This document shows, one piece after another, positions 8,033 through 16,798 of a stretch of DNA of 56,689 nucleotides. The position numbers were made by a program, and so were the translations under genes. Source of the DNA: an uncultured Bacteroidota bacterium (GTDB lineage: Bacteria; Bacteroidota; Bacteroidia; Bacteroidales; GCA-2748055); contig CAKZNC010000142.1 of the NCBI GenBank assembly GCA_937129385.1, forward strand, positions 1 through 56,689. The letters are read 5' to 3'. Positions within the stretch are counted from its first letter, which is position 1. Each line of letters opens with the position of its first letter. The notes beneath the pieces are model-generated. The model saw only the letters and a list, made by a program, of their open reading frames with translations. It did no database searches and had not been told where the DNA came from.

Positions 8033-9544
8033 CTAAAACGGTACCTCCCCATTATCAGTATTCAGCAAATCCGAATTGTCATCCTGATCGACATTGAGCC
8101 TGGACTGGAAAGTTGCTGTTGGATTGCCGTTCTCATCTTCAAAGACATTCATATCCTCTTCCAGGTCTGAGAATTTGGCAAATTCCTTGGCAAATTTCAG
8201 CTGTACATCACCTATCGGACCGTTCCTGTGTTTTGCGATAATGATCTCAGCGATTCCCCGCAGGGAATTTCCTTCCTCATCAACATCGATTCCGTAGTAT
8301 TCAGGTCTGTGTATGAACAACACCAGGTCTGCATCCTGCTCAATTGCACCGGACTCCCTGAGGTCGGAAAGCTGGGGACGCTTGTTTCCCGACCGCATCT
8401 CAACGCTCCTGTTCAACTGCGAAAGCGCGATGATCGGGACATTGAGCTCTTTTGAAATGCTCTTCAGGGAACGGCTGATGGTACTTACTTCCTGCTCCCG
8501 GCTCCCCATATTGCCAGACTGCCCGGCGGTCATAAGCTGCAGGTAATCAATAATCACTGCCTGGACATTGTATTTCTGTTTAAGGCGGCGACACTTGGCC
8601 CGGAGCTCAAAAATGGAGATCGCCGGGGTGTCGTCAATGTAGATCGGTGCCTGTTCAAGGTCCTTGATCTTGTATTCCAGCTGCTCCCACTGGTAGTTCT
8701 CCAGGTTTCCGTTCCGAATTTTATCGGACGGAAGCTGTGTCTCAGCAACGATAAGCCTGTTTACCAGCTGAAGCGATGCCATCTCAAGGGAAAAGAAGGC
8801 AATGGGCCGCTCATGATTCACCGCAATATTCCGGGCCATCGAAAGCACAAACGCTGTTTTTCCCATTGAGGGGCGCGCAGCAACAATCACCAGGTCGGAT
8901 GGCTGCCAGCCTGAGGTGAGTCTGTCGAGTCCGGAAAAACCCGATGGAATCCCGCTGAGACTGTCATCCCGTTTCCCGGCCTCCTCGATCTGGTGCAGTG
9001 CATCAGAAATAAGCTTGTTGATCTTTACTGTCTCCTTCTTGATATTACCCTCGGCAATATTCAGCAACTCTTTTTCTGAAAAATCAAGCAGATCGTCAAC
9101 ATCGATCGTTTCATCATATGACCGTGTCTGTATCTCCGAGGAAACACGTATCAGTTCCCGCTGGATATACTTCTGAGCAATGATCCTGGCATGGTATTCA
9201 AGGTGTGCTGCAGATCCCACCCTGCTGGTTAGCTGGGAAATGTAGGTAGCTCCCCCGACCTCTTCCAACTGCTCCCGCTTGCGCATTTCCTCGGTAATGG
9301 TGAGCAGGTCGATCGGCTTCTCCCGTGTAGAAAGATCCACTGCAGCTGTAAAGATCTTCTGATGAGCCTCCTGGTAAAAACATTCCGGCTTGAGAATATC
9401 GAGCACGGTGAGAATTGCATCTCGTTCAAGCATGATCGCCCCCAGAACAGCACCCTCAAGATCAAGTGCCTGAGGAGGGATCTTGCCATGATCAGCTGCA
9501 ATTGTACTTATTTTCTTTCCCTGTGAATTTTGCTTGTTTGCCAT
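8033..9544 (-). CDS. dnaB: Replicative DNA helicase DnaB
   Basis: A 503-residue hexameric helicase that unwinds DNA ahead of the replication fork. The N-terminal primase-interacting domain (PPQALDLEGAVLGAIML) spans about 22-125. The RecA-like core has the Walker A ARPSMGKT (223-230), PIAFFSLEM, the Walker B region AVIIDYLQLM, and the DnaB4-type block SDLRESGAIEQDADLVLF near the end. The frame stays open 12 codons further upstream, to an ATG at 9580, but a perfect promoter (-33 at 9591-9594, -7 at 9565-9572) lies downstream of that codon, so the start at 9544 (MANKQNSQGKK) is chosen. No intein or other insertion is present. Confidence 0.96.
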   Translation of the reverse strand: MANKQNSQGKKISTIAADHGKIPPQALDLEGAVLGAIMLERDAILTVLDILKPECFYQEAHQKIFTAAVDLSTREKPIDLLTITEEMRKREQLEEVGGATYISQLTSRVGSAAHLEYHARIIAQKYIQRELIRVSSEIQTRSYDETIDVDDLLDFSEKELLNIAEGNIKKETVKINKLISDALHQIEEAGKRDDSLSGIPSGFSGLDRLTSGWQPSDLVIVAARPSMGKTAFVLSMARNIAVNHERPIAFFSLEMASLQLVNRLIVAETQLPSDKIRNGNLENYQWEQLEYKIKDLEQAPIYIDDTPAISIFELRAKCRRLKQKYNVQAVIIDYLQLMTAGQSGNMGSREQEVSTISRSLKSISKELNVPIIALSQLNRSVEMRSGNKRPQLSDLRESGAIEQDADLVLFIHRPEYYGIDVDEEGNSLRGIAEIIIAKHRNGPIGDVQLKFAKEFAKFSDLEEDMNVFEDENGNPTATFQSRLNVDQDDNSDLLNTDNGEVPF

Positions 9545-9564
9545 TACCTCGGATTTTGAGAATT

Positions 9565-9594
9565 CAAAGGTAGGAAACATGGCGGGGCGTCAAA
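9565..9594 (-). promoter_or_regulatory. dnaB promoter
   Basis: On the minus strand, TTTG (9591-9594), an 18-nt spacer and TACCTTTG (9565-9572) give a full match to the Bacteroidota housekeeping promoter. The -7 box ends 20 nt before the ATG at 9544, predicting a leader of roughly 12-14 nt. Confidence 0.8.
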
Positions 9595-9681
9595 AGGACC
9601 CTGCATGGAATTGTAAACATGAAGCACCAAGTTATAATCAACAGGTGTTGAAAAAAAGAGTGTTAAAAGCAGGGAAATTGG

Positions 9682-11394
9682 TTAATGATTCAATCTTTCA
9701 ATTTTTGACCAGAGCTCCTTTATCCGGATCGGCTTGCTGAGGTAATCATCACAACCGGCATCAATAGCCAGCTGATGATCCCCCTCCATGGCAAGTGCAG
9801 TCTGTGCAATGATCGGAATCCCGGGTTTTTTTTCCCTGATCTTCCTTGTTGCATCGTAGCCGTTCATTTCCGGCATCATGATGTCCATTAAAATCAGGTC
9901 GAAATGCTGACTGGTGGCCAGTTGAGCTGCCTCCACACCGTTCTTTGCATGCAAAACCTCCGCCCCGGTTCGCTCAATTACCTTTTTCAGGAATTCAAAG
10001 TTGGTGGGATCATCTTCTGCAACCAGCATCCTTTTCCCTTTAAGATCCGGATCCCCGGATGCGGGTCTGACCTGTACCGGCTGTTGGGTCTCCTCCTCAA
10101 CTTCAGGTGCAGGCCTGTATGGAATTGTGAAATAGAATTCAGACCCATTTCTGTAAGTTGAATCCACCCCGATCTCTCCACCCATCATCTTTACAAGGTT
10201 TTTGGATATGGAAAGTCCAATTCCCGTACCTGACTGGAATTTATATGCATCTTCGCTTTCGATCTTCCTGAACCGGTCGAATATCTCCCCGATATGCTCC
10301 TCCATGATCCCCCTCCCTGTATCTTTGACCCAGAACCTTAGCATCCCCGACTCCCTTCTGCATCCTATCTCGATACTTCCTTGCTCAGTATTCTTAACGG
10401 CATTGGAAACCAGGTTCACCAATACCTGCCGCAGCCTGGTCCGGTCATTTCTGATCCGCAATGAGGGTTCGGGCTGCCGTTCGATGATCCTGACCTCCTT
10501 TTTGCTGTCACTTTCAATGGTTTGCCTGAATGAACCGGCCAGGTCAGTGATGAGCTCAGCAACATTGAAATCTGATTCAAGGAAACTCAGTTCCCCGGCT
10601 TCGATCTTGGATACATCAATGATATCTTCTATCAGCCTGAGCAGACTGTGACTGTTTTCATCGATGACCTTCAGGTAGGCCTCCTTTTTTTCTTTTGACA
10701 AGTCGCGGTACAATAAATGCGTGAAGCCAAGGATCGCATTCATAGGGGTCCTGATCTCGTGTGACATGTTCGCAAGGAATGCCGACTTCAGGTGGTCAGA
10801 CTGCTCGGCCTTCTTCTTCTCTTTTATGTAGCTGTTTTTGGCAAATAACAGGATCACACCTACCAGCGCAATGTACATGTAATAGGAAAGATAAATATCC
10901 ATCAGCCGGGTCTGTTCATCCGAATATGGTTCCACGATCCCGGGATACCTGAGCTCGATCAGGAAAAAGGCAGTGATATTCAGTAAAAAAAACAACACGA
11001 AAAACAGGCGTGCTTTTCCGTTCCATACAAATAACATCAGGAGGAAAAAAGCCATGTAAAGATGGAGCATCGGTCCGCGGGATCCGTTGTTCACGAAAAA
11101 GAAGTAACCGAACATGATGAACACGAAGATGGTAAGGAGCCATCGCCCTGTTTCAAATTTCTTCCTGAAACGGGAAAGATAAAAAATGCCCCAGCAAAAA
11201 AGAGCAACGGCCGCTGCCGGAAGCGTGATCTCAGGTGCAGCGCCGATGATGATATTGATGATCGCTGTCCCGAATCCGATCAACCCTCCAAAAAAACCGA
11301 CTACATTGAACAACCGTTGTTCAATGGTAAATTGCGACTCTTCTCCTGTGTGAAAAGGAATAATTTTCTTAATCGAATTGACTGACAGCTTCAT
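9682..11394 (-). CDS. Membrane hybrid histidine kinase
   Basis: A 570-residue sensor. Residues about 28-185 hold five or six hydrophobic segments joined by short loops and form the likely sensing domain. A short KEKKKAEQSDHLKSAFLAN linker leads to the HisKA domain with phospho-acceptor H212 (MSHEIRTPMNAI), the HATPase domain with N-box N331 and DTGRG at 358-362, and GTGIGLSI at 389-396. A C-terminal receiver domain (about 455-568) has acidic residues D461 and D462, phospho-acceptor D504 (LILMDIMMPEMNGYD) and the lysine K555 of LSKPI. There is no PAS or periplasmic domain and no DNA-binding output, so signal passes to a separate protein not in view. The input signal is unknown. Confidence 0.92.
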   Translation of the reverse strand: MKLSVNSIKKIIPFHTGEESQFTIEQRLFNVVGFFGGLIGFGTAIINIIIGAAPEITLPAAAVALFCWGIFYLSRFRKKFETGRWLLTIFVFIMFGYFFFVNNGSRGPMLHLYMAFFLLMLFVWNGKARLFFVLFFLLNITAFFLIELRYPGIVEPYSDEQTRLMDIYLSYYMYIALVGVILLFAKNSYIKEKKKAEQSDHLKSAFLANMSHEIRTPMNAILGFTHLLYRDLSKEKKEAYLKVIDENSHSLLRLIEDIIDVSKIEAGELSFLESDFNVAELITDLAGSFRQTIESDSKKEVRIIERQPEPSLRIRNDRTRLRQVLVNLVSNAVKNTEQGSIEIGCRRESGMLRFWVKDTGRGIMEEHIGEIFDRFRKIESEDAYKFQSGTGIGLSISKNLVKMMGGEIGVDSTYRNGSEFYFTIPYRPAPEVEEETQQPVQVRPASGDPDLKGKRMLVAEDDPTNFEFLKKVIERTGAEVLHAKNGVEAAQLATSQHFDLILMDIMMPEMNGYDATRKIREKKPGIPIIAQTALAMEGDHQLAIDAGCDDYLSKPIRIKELWSKIERLNH

Positions 11395-11415
11395 CTATAC
11401 AATTCATTCATTCGT

Positions 11416-11423
11416 CAAAGATA
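11416..11423 (-). promoter_or_regulatory. -7 promoter box of the hybrid kinase gene
   Basis: TATCTTTG on the minus strand, exact match to TAnnTTTG, ending 21 nt before the ATG at 11394. No -33 TTTG at the expected spacing. Confidence 0.6.
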
Positions 11424-11515
11424 TAGATATTTTCGTAAGTACCGCTTCCAACATTTTTTTCCCGAATTCACTTCACATTTTAATGCAACCATCCATGCGA
11501 AAAGTTTGGAATCAT

Positions 11516-11523
11516 TAAATTTG
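11516..11523 (+). promoter_or_regulatory. -7 promoter box of ispE
   Basis: TAAATTTG matches TAnnTTTG exactly and ends 17 nt before the TTG start codon at 11541, predicting a very short leader. Confidence 0.6.
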
Positions 11524-11540
11524 TTCCAAACTGCTGAACA

Positions 11541-12359
11541 TTGATATATTATTCACCTGCCAAGATCAACCTGGGGTTGCAGATCCTGGAAAAAAGAGCG
11601 GATGGTTTCCACGAAATCTCAACGCTCCTTTATCCGGTTCCGTTCAGTGACATCATTGAGATCAATGCCGGCCAAAAGGGTGACGAGAAATTCAGCATGA
11701 CACATTCGGGCATTCCCGTACCGGGTGATCTCCCGACCAACCTCTGTTACAAAGCCTGGAAGCTGTTCTGCGTAACCTGTGAAGCCTTACCGGTCAGACT
11801 GCATCTCCACAAGCAGATTCCGGTTGGAGCCGGTTTGGGCGGCGGCTCCTCCAATGCAGCGACAGTGCTAAAAGGATTGAATGAAATGACCGGAAACAAG
11901 ATGGGCACCGAGGATCTCATCGAACTCTCTTCCAGGCTTGGAAGTGACTGCAGTATTTTTGTCAAAAACGAACCAGCAATGGCCGGGGGACGGGGAGAGA
12001 TCCTATCCGCTTCACAGGTTGATCTTAGCGACAGCTACCTCGTCCTGGTTTTTCCCAATTTCGCCGTAAACACAGCATGGGCCTACAGCAACTGCACGCC
12101 GGAAAAGGGAAGGGGCGACCTGGAAGAAATATTAAATCAATCTCCCCAGGAGTGGAAAGAGCGGTTGAAAAATGATTTTGAACCGGTGATATCGAAAGTT
12201 TACCCGGGAGTATTAACAATCAGGGAGCAACTTTACGAAGCTGGGGCATACTATGCGGCAATGTCTGGAAGCGGCTCCTCCATCTATGGATTGTTCACGG
12301 ATCAACCCGTACTCCCTCGAAATATAGCCGGAAACGTGATCTGGTCGGGACAGCTTTAA
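11541..12359 (+). CDS. ispE: 4-diphosphocytidyl-2-C-methyl-D-erythritol kinase
   Basis: A 272-residue GHMP kinase of the MEP isoprenoid pathway, phosphorylating CDP-methylerythritol with ATP. Motifs are SPAKINLGL with catalytic K8, PVGAGLGGGSSNA (94-106), LGSDCSIF with catalytic D136, and MSGSGSSIYGLF near the end. The start is a TTG: an in-frame TGA lies just two codons upstream and no ATG is available without losing the conserved PAKINL block. The promoter box 17 nt upstream supports this. The TAA stop shares the palindrome TTAA with the stop of the converging biotin-carrier gene, so the two genes overlap by 4 nt tail to tail. Confidence 0.93.
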   Translation: MIYYSPAKINLGLQILEKRADGFHEISTLLYPVPFSDIIEINAGQKGDEKFSMTHSGIPVPGDLPTNLCYKAWKLFCVTCEALPVRLHLHKQIPVGAGLGGGSSNAATVLKGLNEMTGNKMGTEDLIELSSRLGSDCSIFVKNEPAMAGGRGEILSASQVDLSDSYLVLVFPNFAVNTAWAYSNCTPEKGRGDLEEILNQSPQEWKERLKNDFEPVISKVYPGVLTIREQLYEAGAYYAAMSGSGSSIYGLFTDQPVLPRNIAGNVIWSGQL

Positions 12360-12721
12360 TCAAGATCGAATTCAAAGATCACCATGGATTTGGGAACCCT
12401 TTCTCCCTCTTTTGCATTGATCTTCAGGATGGTTCCCGCACGCTCTGCGAAGACAGTATTTTTCATTTTCATGGCTTCCAGGATCATCAATGGAGCTCCC
12501 TCCTCCACATGTTGCATCTCCTCAACATAAATCTTTGTAATGGTGCCCGGGATAAAGGACCGCACTTTGCTTACGTCGATGGGCTCCCACCCTTCCCTCT
12601 CCAGGAATTTCCTGTTCAGTTCGGTTTTGTACTTCCTGAACTCCACGACAAACTCGTGCAGCTTCGATTCGTCAATACCATTAAATTTCCTGATGCGCTC
12701 TTCTGAATAATTCATTTTCAT
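12356..12721 (-). CDS. Biotin carboxyl carrier protein (acyl-CoA carboxylase/decarboxylase subunit)
   Basis: A biotinyl-domain protein of about 121 residues. The C-terminal ~75 residues form the domain: SFIPGTITKIYVEE, then EAMKMKN with biotin lysine K85, and a closing VPKSMVIFEFDLD. The N-terminal ~45 residues (NYSEERIRKFNGIDESKLHE) are helical and may dock onto the carboxyltransferase. The frame is open to an ATG at 12787, inside the upstream gene; I prefer the ATG at 12719-12721, which comes 10 nt after that gene's stop. Together with the carboxyltransferase it would move CO2 to or from an acyl-CoA such as propionyl- or methylmalonyl-CoA. No biotin carboxylase gene is nearby. Confidence 0.85.
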   Translation of the reverse strand: MKMNYSEERIRKFNGIDESKLHEFVVEFRKYKTELNRKFLEREGWEPIDVSKVRSFIPGTITKIYVEEMQHVEEGAPLMILEAMKMKNTVFAERAGTILKINAKEGERVPKSMVIFEFDLD

Positions 12722-12731
12722 AACGTCAGGT

Positions 12732-14276
12732 TTAAAATGGTGGGATTCCATGTTTCTTCTTCGGCATTCCGATCTCCTTGTTGCCACTCACCTCAAGCGC
12801 GTGCTTCAGCACATTCCTGGTCTCTTTTGGCTCGATCACCGAGTCAATAAAACCCTTTGCTGCTGCAACATATGGATTGGCAAATTTCTCGATGTACTCA
12901 TCCACCTTCTCTTTCCGCACCTTGTCGGGATCTTCTGCAGTTGCGATCTCTTTCCGGAAGATGATATTCGCTGCACCCTCGGGTCCCATCACTGCAACTT
13001 CCGCATCGGGCCATGCAAATACAAAATCGGCTCGCAGGTGACGGGAGTTCATCGCAATATAGCCTCCCCCGTATGCCTTCCTGAGAATGACAGTGATCTT
13101 TGGGACAGTTGCCTCTGAATAGGCATATAGTACCTTAGCCCCATGCCGGATCACGCCGGCATGCTCCTGGTCAACACCAGGCAGGTATCCAGGAAGATCG
13201 ACCAATGTGACGATCGGGATATTAAAAGCATCACAATAGCGGATGAATCTTGCCGATTTGTCTGATGAATCAACATCCAGAACGCCGGCCAGAACCTTGG
13301 GCTGGTTGGCCACATAACCCACCGTTTTTCCATTGATCCTTCCGAAGCCGATGACGATGTTGGCAGCCCAGTTTTCCTGGACCTCCAGGAATGCGGAGTC
13401 GTCACTGACCGACCTGATCACATCCCTGACATCATAGGGCATGCGTTTGTCTGCCGGTACGATCCGGTTGATATTGAACTCTTTTCGCGGTTCCACCACC
13501 TCCTTCTGAACACGTTCAGCACTGTTCGACCATGGAATATAGCTCAGAAGCATTTTGATCTGTTCGAAACATTCGGCTTCGGACTCAGCAAAAAAGTGTG
13601 CATTCCCCGTCATCTCGCTGTGCACACGTGCACCGCCGAGCTCCTCCATGCTGATGTCCTCACCCAATACTGTCTTGATCACCTCCGGTCCGGTGATAAA
13701 CATCTTGGAGATGTTGTCCACAACAAATACAAAATCGGTCAGCGCTGGTGAATACACGGCTCCTCCTGCACATGGACCCAGGATGACTGAAATTTGCGGG
13801 ATCACTCCGCTGGCAAGGGTGTTCCTGAAAAAGATCTCCCCGTAACCGGCCAGTGAGTTCACTCCTTCCTGGATCCGCGCACCACCGGAATCATTGATGC
13901 CGATCAGCGGCATCCTCATCTTCAGCGAATGATCCATGATCTTGGTGATCTTTCTTGCATGCATGGATCCAAGGGACCCCCCTGCAACAGTGAAATCCTG
14001 GGCAAAGATACATACCGGCTTTCCACCAACAGTGCCAGTACCTGTCACCACGCCGTCTCCATGAAGTTTCTTCTGTTCCATCCCGAAATCCCGGGCATCA
14101 TGCTCAACGAAGAGGTCATACTCATTGAAAGATCCATTGTCCAACAATTCGATGATCCGTTCGCGGGCAGTCATTTTCCCCATAGCCACCTGCTTCTGGA
14201 TCGCCTTCTCGCCACCACCGAGCTGGATCTCCTCCCTTCGCTTTTGCAATTCACGTACCTTTTTACTTGAAGCCAT
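12732..14276 (-). CDS. Acyl-CoA carboxyltransferase, propionyl-CoA carboxylase beta / methylmalonyl-CoA decarboxylase alpha type
   Basis: A 514-residue protein of the crotonase-like carboxyltransferase family, full length. N-terminal half: TARERIIELLDNGSF, then LIGINDSGGARIQEGV and LGPCAGGAVYSPALTDF, which build the acyl-CoA oxyanion hole. C-terminal half: the biotin pocket with VDLPGYLPGVDQEHAG and KAYGGGYIAM. The family includes propionyl-CoA carboxylase beta and the decarboxylase alpha subunit of sodium pumps; sequence reading alone does not separate them. The biotin carrier follows 10 nt downstream. Neither a biotin carboxylase nor the membrane beta subunit of a sodium-pumping decarboxylase is in view. 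In propionate-forming Bacteroidota this enzyme closes the succinate pathway, which would fit a fermentative life. Confidence 0.93.
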   Translation of the reverse strand: MASSKKVRELQKRREEIQLGGGEKAIQKQVAMGKMTARERIIELLDNGSFNEYDLFVEHDARDFGMEQKKLHGDGVVTGTGTVGGKPVCIFAQDFTVAGGSLGSMHARKITKIMDHSLKMRMPLIGINDSGGARIQEGVNSLAGYGEIFFRNTLASGVIPQISVILGPCAGGAVYSPALTDFVFVVDNISKMFITGPEVIKTVLGEDISMEELGGARVHSEMTGNAHFFAESEAECFEQIKMLLSYIPWSNSAERVQKEVVEPRKEFNINRIVPADKRMPYDVRDVIRSVSDDSAFLEVQENWAANIVIGFGRINGKTVGYVANQPKVLAGVLDVDSSDKSARFIRYCDAFNIPIVTLVDLPGYLPGVDQEHAGVIRHGAKVLYAYSEATVPKITVILRKAYGGGYIAMNSRHLRADFVFAWPDAEVAVMGPEGAANIIFRKEIATAEDPDKVRKEKVDEYIEKFANPYVAAAKGFIDSVIEPKETRNVLKHALEVSGNKEIGMPKKKHGIPPF

Positions 14277-14311
14277 ATCTAATGATTTGATTATCTGTTT
14301 TTTAAGTACTG

Positions 14312-14335
14312 TTTCAGGCCCGCTTACGCCTGAAA
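14312..14335. other. Inverted repeat in the carboxyltransferase leader
   Basis: TTTCAGGC (14312-14319) and GCCTGAAA (14328-14335) form an 8-bp perfect stem with an 8-nt loop, 36 nt upstream of the carboxyltransferase ATG. Read on the minus strand it is followed by no T run, so it is more likely an operator or leader hairpin than a terminator. The 14277-14460 intergenic region shows nothing else. Confidence 0.4.
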
Positions 14336-14460
14336 ATGATTTACAATCTTACTAAAAGTTTAACTGACGTGGAAATTGATTCGCCGGATAATCAGGCACA
14401 GATCGATACATGACATTGAAAAACTGTTATTTAACTAACAGCTATTTTTACAACATGTGG

Positions 14461-15594
14461 CTATTTTGGGGCCATTCTAAATAGCCAGATGGCGACAAAA
14501 ACGAAGAGAATATTGGGCAGCCAAACTGCCAGTTGCACCGGTATCAATCCGCCAATGGCAAATTGCGAGGAGAACTGCACAAACAGGATGTATGTGAAAC
14601 TGATGATCACACCGATGGCAATCTGCAACCCGATCCCTCCCCTGACTTTGCGGGAGGAGACTGCCACGCCGATAAATGTGAGTATAAAGGTTGAGAAGGG
14701 AAAGGAGATCCGTTTGTGCCGTTCGATCTGGAACGCTTTTACATTGGTCTCCCCCTGCATCTTCTGTTGCTGAATGAATTCATCAAGCTCCTTCAGATCC
14801 ATCGTCTCCACAACATTGATCCGCCGGGCAAAATCCTCGGGGCGGATATTAATGGTGGTGTCTTTCCTGCGTCCCGAGGCAAGATGCTCCTCAAGTCCGT
14901 TGATATCTCGCTGGTAATACCTGCGGAGGACCCATTTATTGATGGAAGTGTCCCACTTTATCTGATCTGCGATAAGCTTTGAAACCAGCCTGTTTCCTTC
15001 AAATTTCTCCAGTGAAAAATTATAACCGGTCTGACTCAGGTTGCTGTAGTTCTCCAGGTAGACAAAAACCCCTGGCTCGATCTGCCTGTGAAAATTCTTC
15101 TGCTTGAACCGCATGGGACGATTGTGAATATATTCCTCCTCGAATTTCAGTTTTACTTCATTGGCCCCCGGGATCACCTGGTCATTCAGAAAAAATGAGA
15201 TTCCTGCGATAATGATGGAAGAGATCAGGTAAGGGCGCAGCAACCGACGGAAACTCATCCCGCTGTTGAGTATCGCAATGATCTCTGTGTTGTAGGCCAT
15301 CCGGGAGGTAAAGTAGATCACGGCAATAAAGGTGAACAGGGAACTGAACAGCACAGCAAAATAGGGAATGAAATTCAGGTAATAATCAAAGATAATCTTA
15401 TCAAGCGTTGCCCCGTTTTCAATAAAATCATCGATCTTTTCGGAAATGTCGAATACAACTGCAATGGCGAGGATCAACGATATCGCAAGAAAGAAGGTAC
15501 CCAGGAACTTCCTGATGATATAAAGGTCGATTATCTTAAGCCCGAGAAGCTTTATAACCTTGCGCTTAATTCCTTCACCATTTTTTCCTTCCAT
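14461..15594 (-). CDS. LptF/LptG-family lipopolysaccharide export permease
   Basis: A 377-residue inner-membrane protein. Three membrane segments lie in the first third (IIRKFLGTFFLAISLILAIA, YFAVLFSSLFTFIAVIYF, LISSIIIAGISFFL). A periplasmic beta-jellyroll region follows (about 125-270, with FEEEYIHNRP and NLSQTGYNFSL). Three more segments end the protein. This is the YjgP/YjgQ topology of the permeases that extract lipopolysaccharide and pass it to the Lpt bridge. Bacteroidota carry two such genes; this one is nearer LptG, but I leave the symbol open. The ATG at 15594 overlaps the end of tgt by 43 nt; no later ATG precedes the conserved LYIIRKFLG block. It is co-transcribed with tgt. Confidence 0.88.
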   Translation of the reverse strand: MEGKNGEGIKRKVIKLLGLKIIDLYIIRKFLGTFFLAISLILAIAVVFDISEKIDDFIENGATLDKIIFDYYLNFIPYFAVLFSSLFTFIAVIYFTSRMAYNTEIIAILNSGMSFRRLLRPYLISSIIIAGISFFLNDQVIPGANEVKLKFEEEYIHNRPMRFKQKNFHRQIEPGVFVYLENYSNLSQTGYNFSLEKFEGNRLVSKLIADQIKWDTSINKWVLRRYYQRDINGLEEHLASGRRKDTTINIRPEDFARRINVVETMDLKELDEFIQQQKMQGETNVKAFQIERHKRISFPFSTFILTFIGVAVSSRKVRGGIGLQIAIGVIISFTYILFVQFSSQFAIGGLIPVQLAVWLPNILFVFVAIWLFRMAPK

Positions 15595-16682
15595 GGGGTG
15601 AATTCACCTTTTCTGATTTGATTGAATGCCTCCCTGACCAGCCAGAGATAGAACGCAAGATTGTGCAGGGTGGCAATCTGGGCTCCGAGCAATTCACCGG
15701 CTATGATTAAATGACGTAAATAGGCCTTTGAATATTGCCTGTCCACCAAAGAGCACCCCATTTCATCAATGGGAGTGTGATCATCCATCCACTTCCTGTT
15801 CCTGATATTAATGATCCCCTTGCTGGTAAAAAGCATTCCGTTTCTCCCGTTACGTGTCGGCATCACACAATCGAACATATCAACGCCCCTCTCGATCGCT
15901 TCGAGGATATTGACAGGTGTCCCTACTCCCATCAGGTACCTGGGTCGGTCCTCTGGAAGTATCTTGTTCACCACCTCGATCATCGCATACATATCTTCTG
16001 CCGGTTCACCGACTGACAGGCCACCGATTGCATTTCCCAATGCATCCAATGATGCGATCTTCTCTGCAGAACGCTCCCGAAGTTCCTTGTAAACGCTTCC
16101 TTGCACGATCGGGAAAAAAGTCTGGTCGTGGCCGTACAGAGGTGCACTTTTATTGAAATGATCCCATCCCCTGTCCAGCCAGTGGTGGGTTAAGTCCAAA
16201 GATTCTGATGCATACTTCCTATCACATGGCCAGGGAGTGCATTCATCAAAGGCCATCATAATGTCTGCCCCGATCTTCCGCTGTATATCCACCACGCTCT
16301 CGGGAGTGAAAAAATGCTTTGAACCGTCAATATGGGAACGGAAGCTGGCCCCTTCACGTGTAAGTTTTCTGTTCTCCGAAAGAGAGAAGACCTGGTACCC
16401 ACCACTGTCTGTGAGGATCGACCGGTCCCAGTTCATAAACCTGTGGAGACCACCTGCCGACTCCAACACCTCCAGCCCGGGCCGAAGGTAAAGGTGATAT
16501 GTATTGCCCAGGATCACCGGAGCATCGATATCTTCCTTCAGCTCATGCTGGTGAACTCCCTTAACCGAGGCCTGCGTACCCACGGGCATGAAAATGGGCG
16601 TCTGAATGGTGGAATGATCCGTAATGATCTTCCCGGCACGCGCATTGCTCAAAGGATCTCTATGTAGTATCTCAAATTTCAT
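15552..16682 (-). CDS. tgt: tRNA-guanine transglycosylase lacking the zinc cysteines
   Basis: A 376-residue enzyme that exchanges guanine-34 for preQ1 in Asp, Asn, His and Tyr tRNAs (queuosine pathway). The general-acid region ILTDSGGYQVFSLS (D92), HIDGSKHFFTPE, GGLSVGEP and nucleophile region GVDMFDCVMPTRNGR (D271) are intact. The C-terminal CxCx2Cx25H zinc site is missing: the equivalent stretch reads TPIDEMGCSLVDRQYSKAY with one Cys only. To my recollection this loss is usual in Bacteroidota. The frame is open to an ATG at 16739, but the promoter box at 16700-16707 lies downstream of it, so the start MKFEILHRD at 16682 is chosen. Confidence 0.94.
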   Translation of the reverse strand: MKFEILHRDPLSNARAGKIITDHSTIQTPIFMPVGTQASVKGVHQHELKEDIDAPVILGNTYHLYLRPGLEVLESAGGLHRFMNWDRSILTDSGGYQVFSLSENRKLTREGASFRSHIDGSKHFFTPESVVDIQRKIGADIMMAFDECTPWPCDRKYASESLDLTHHWLDRGWDHFNKSAPLYGHDQTFFPIVQGSVYKELRERSAEKIASLDALGNAIGGLSVGEPAEDMYAMIEVVNKILPEDRPRYLMGVGTPVNILEAIERGVDMFDCVMPTRNGRNGMLFTSKGIINIRNRKWMDDHTPIDEMGCSLVDRQYSKAYLRHLIIAGELLGAQIATLHNLAFYLWLVREAFNQIRKGEFTPWKEKMVKELSARL

Positions 16683-16699
16683 TTCCGGTAAAGGGTGGG

Positions 16700-16707
16700 C
16701 AAAGATA
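16700..16707 (-). promoter_or_regulatory. -7 promoter box of tgt-lptG
   Basis: TATCTTTG on the minus strand, exact TAnnTTTG, ending 17 nt before the ATG at 16682. It rules out the upstream ATG at 16739 as start. Confidence 0.6.
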
Positions 16708-16798
16708 CGTAATATGTTCATAAAAACAGGGGTGATCATATAGACAGATGTTGCCAGAAAGCAGAATCTTTCCTAACATTGCGCTTTATTCCATTTAC

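Noticed and set aside
9545-9580. Upstream ATG of dnaB at 9580
   Set aside because: A complete -33/-7 promoter lies at and downstream of this codon, so it would not be in the mRNA; the extra residues are not like DnaB.
16683-16739. Upstream ATG of tgt at 16739
   Set aside because: The promoter box at 16700-16707 is downstream of it and Tgt proteins normally start near MKFE.
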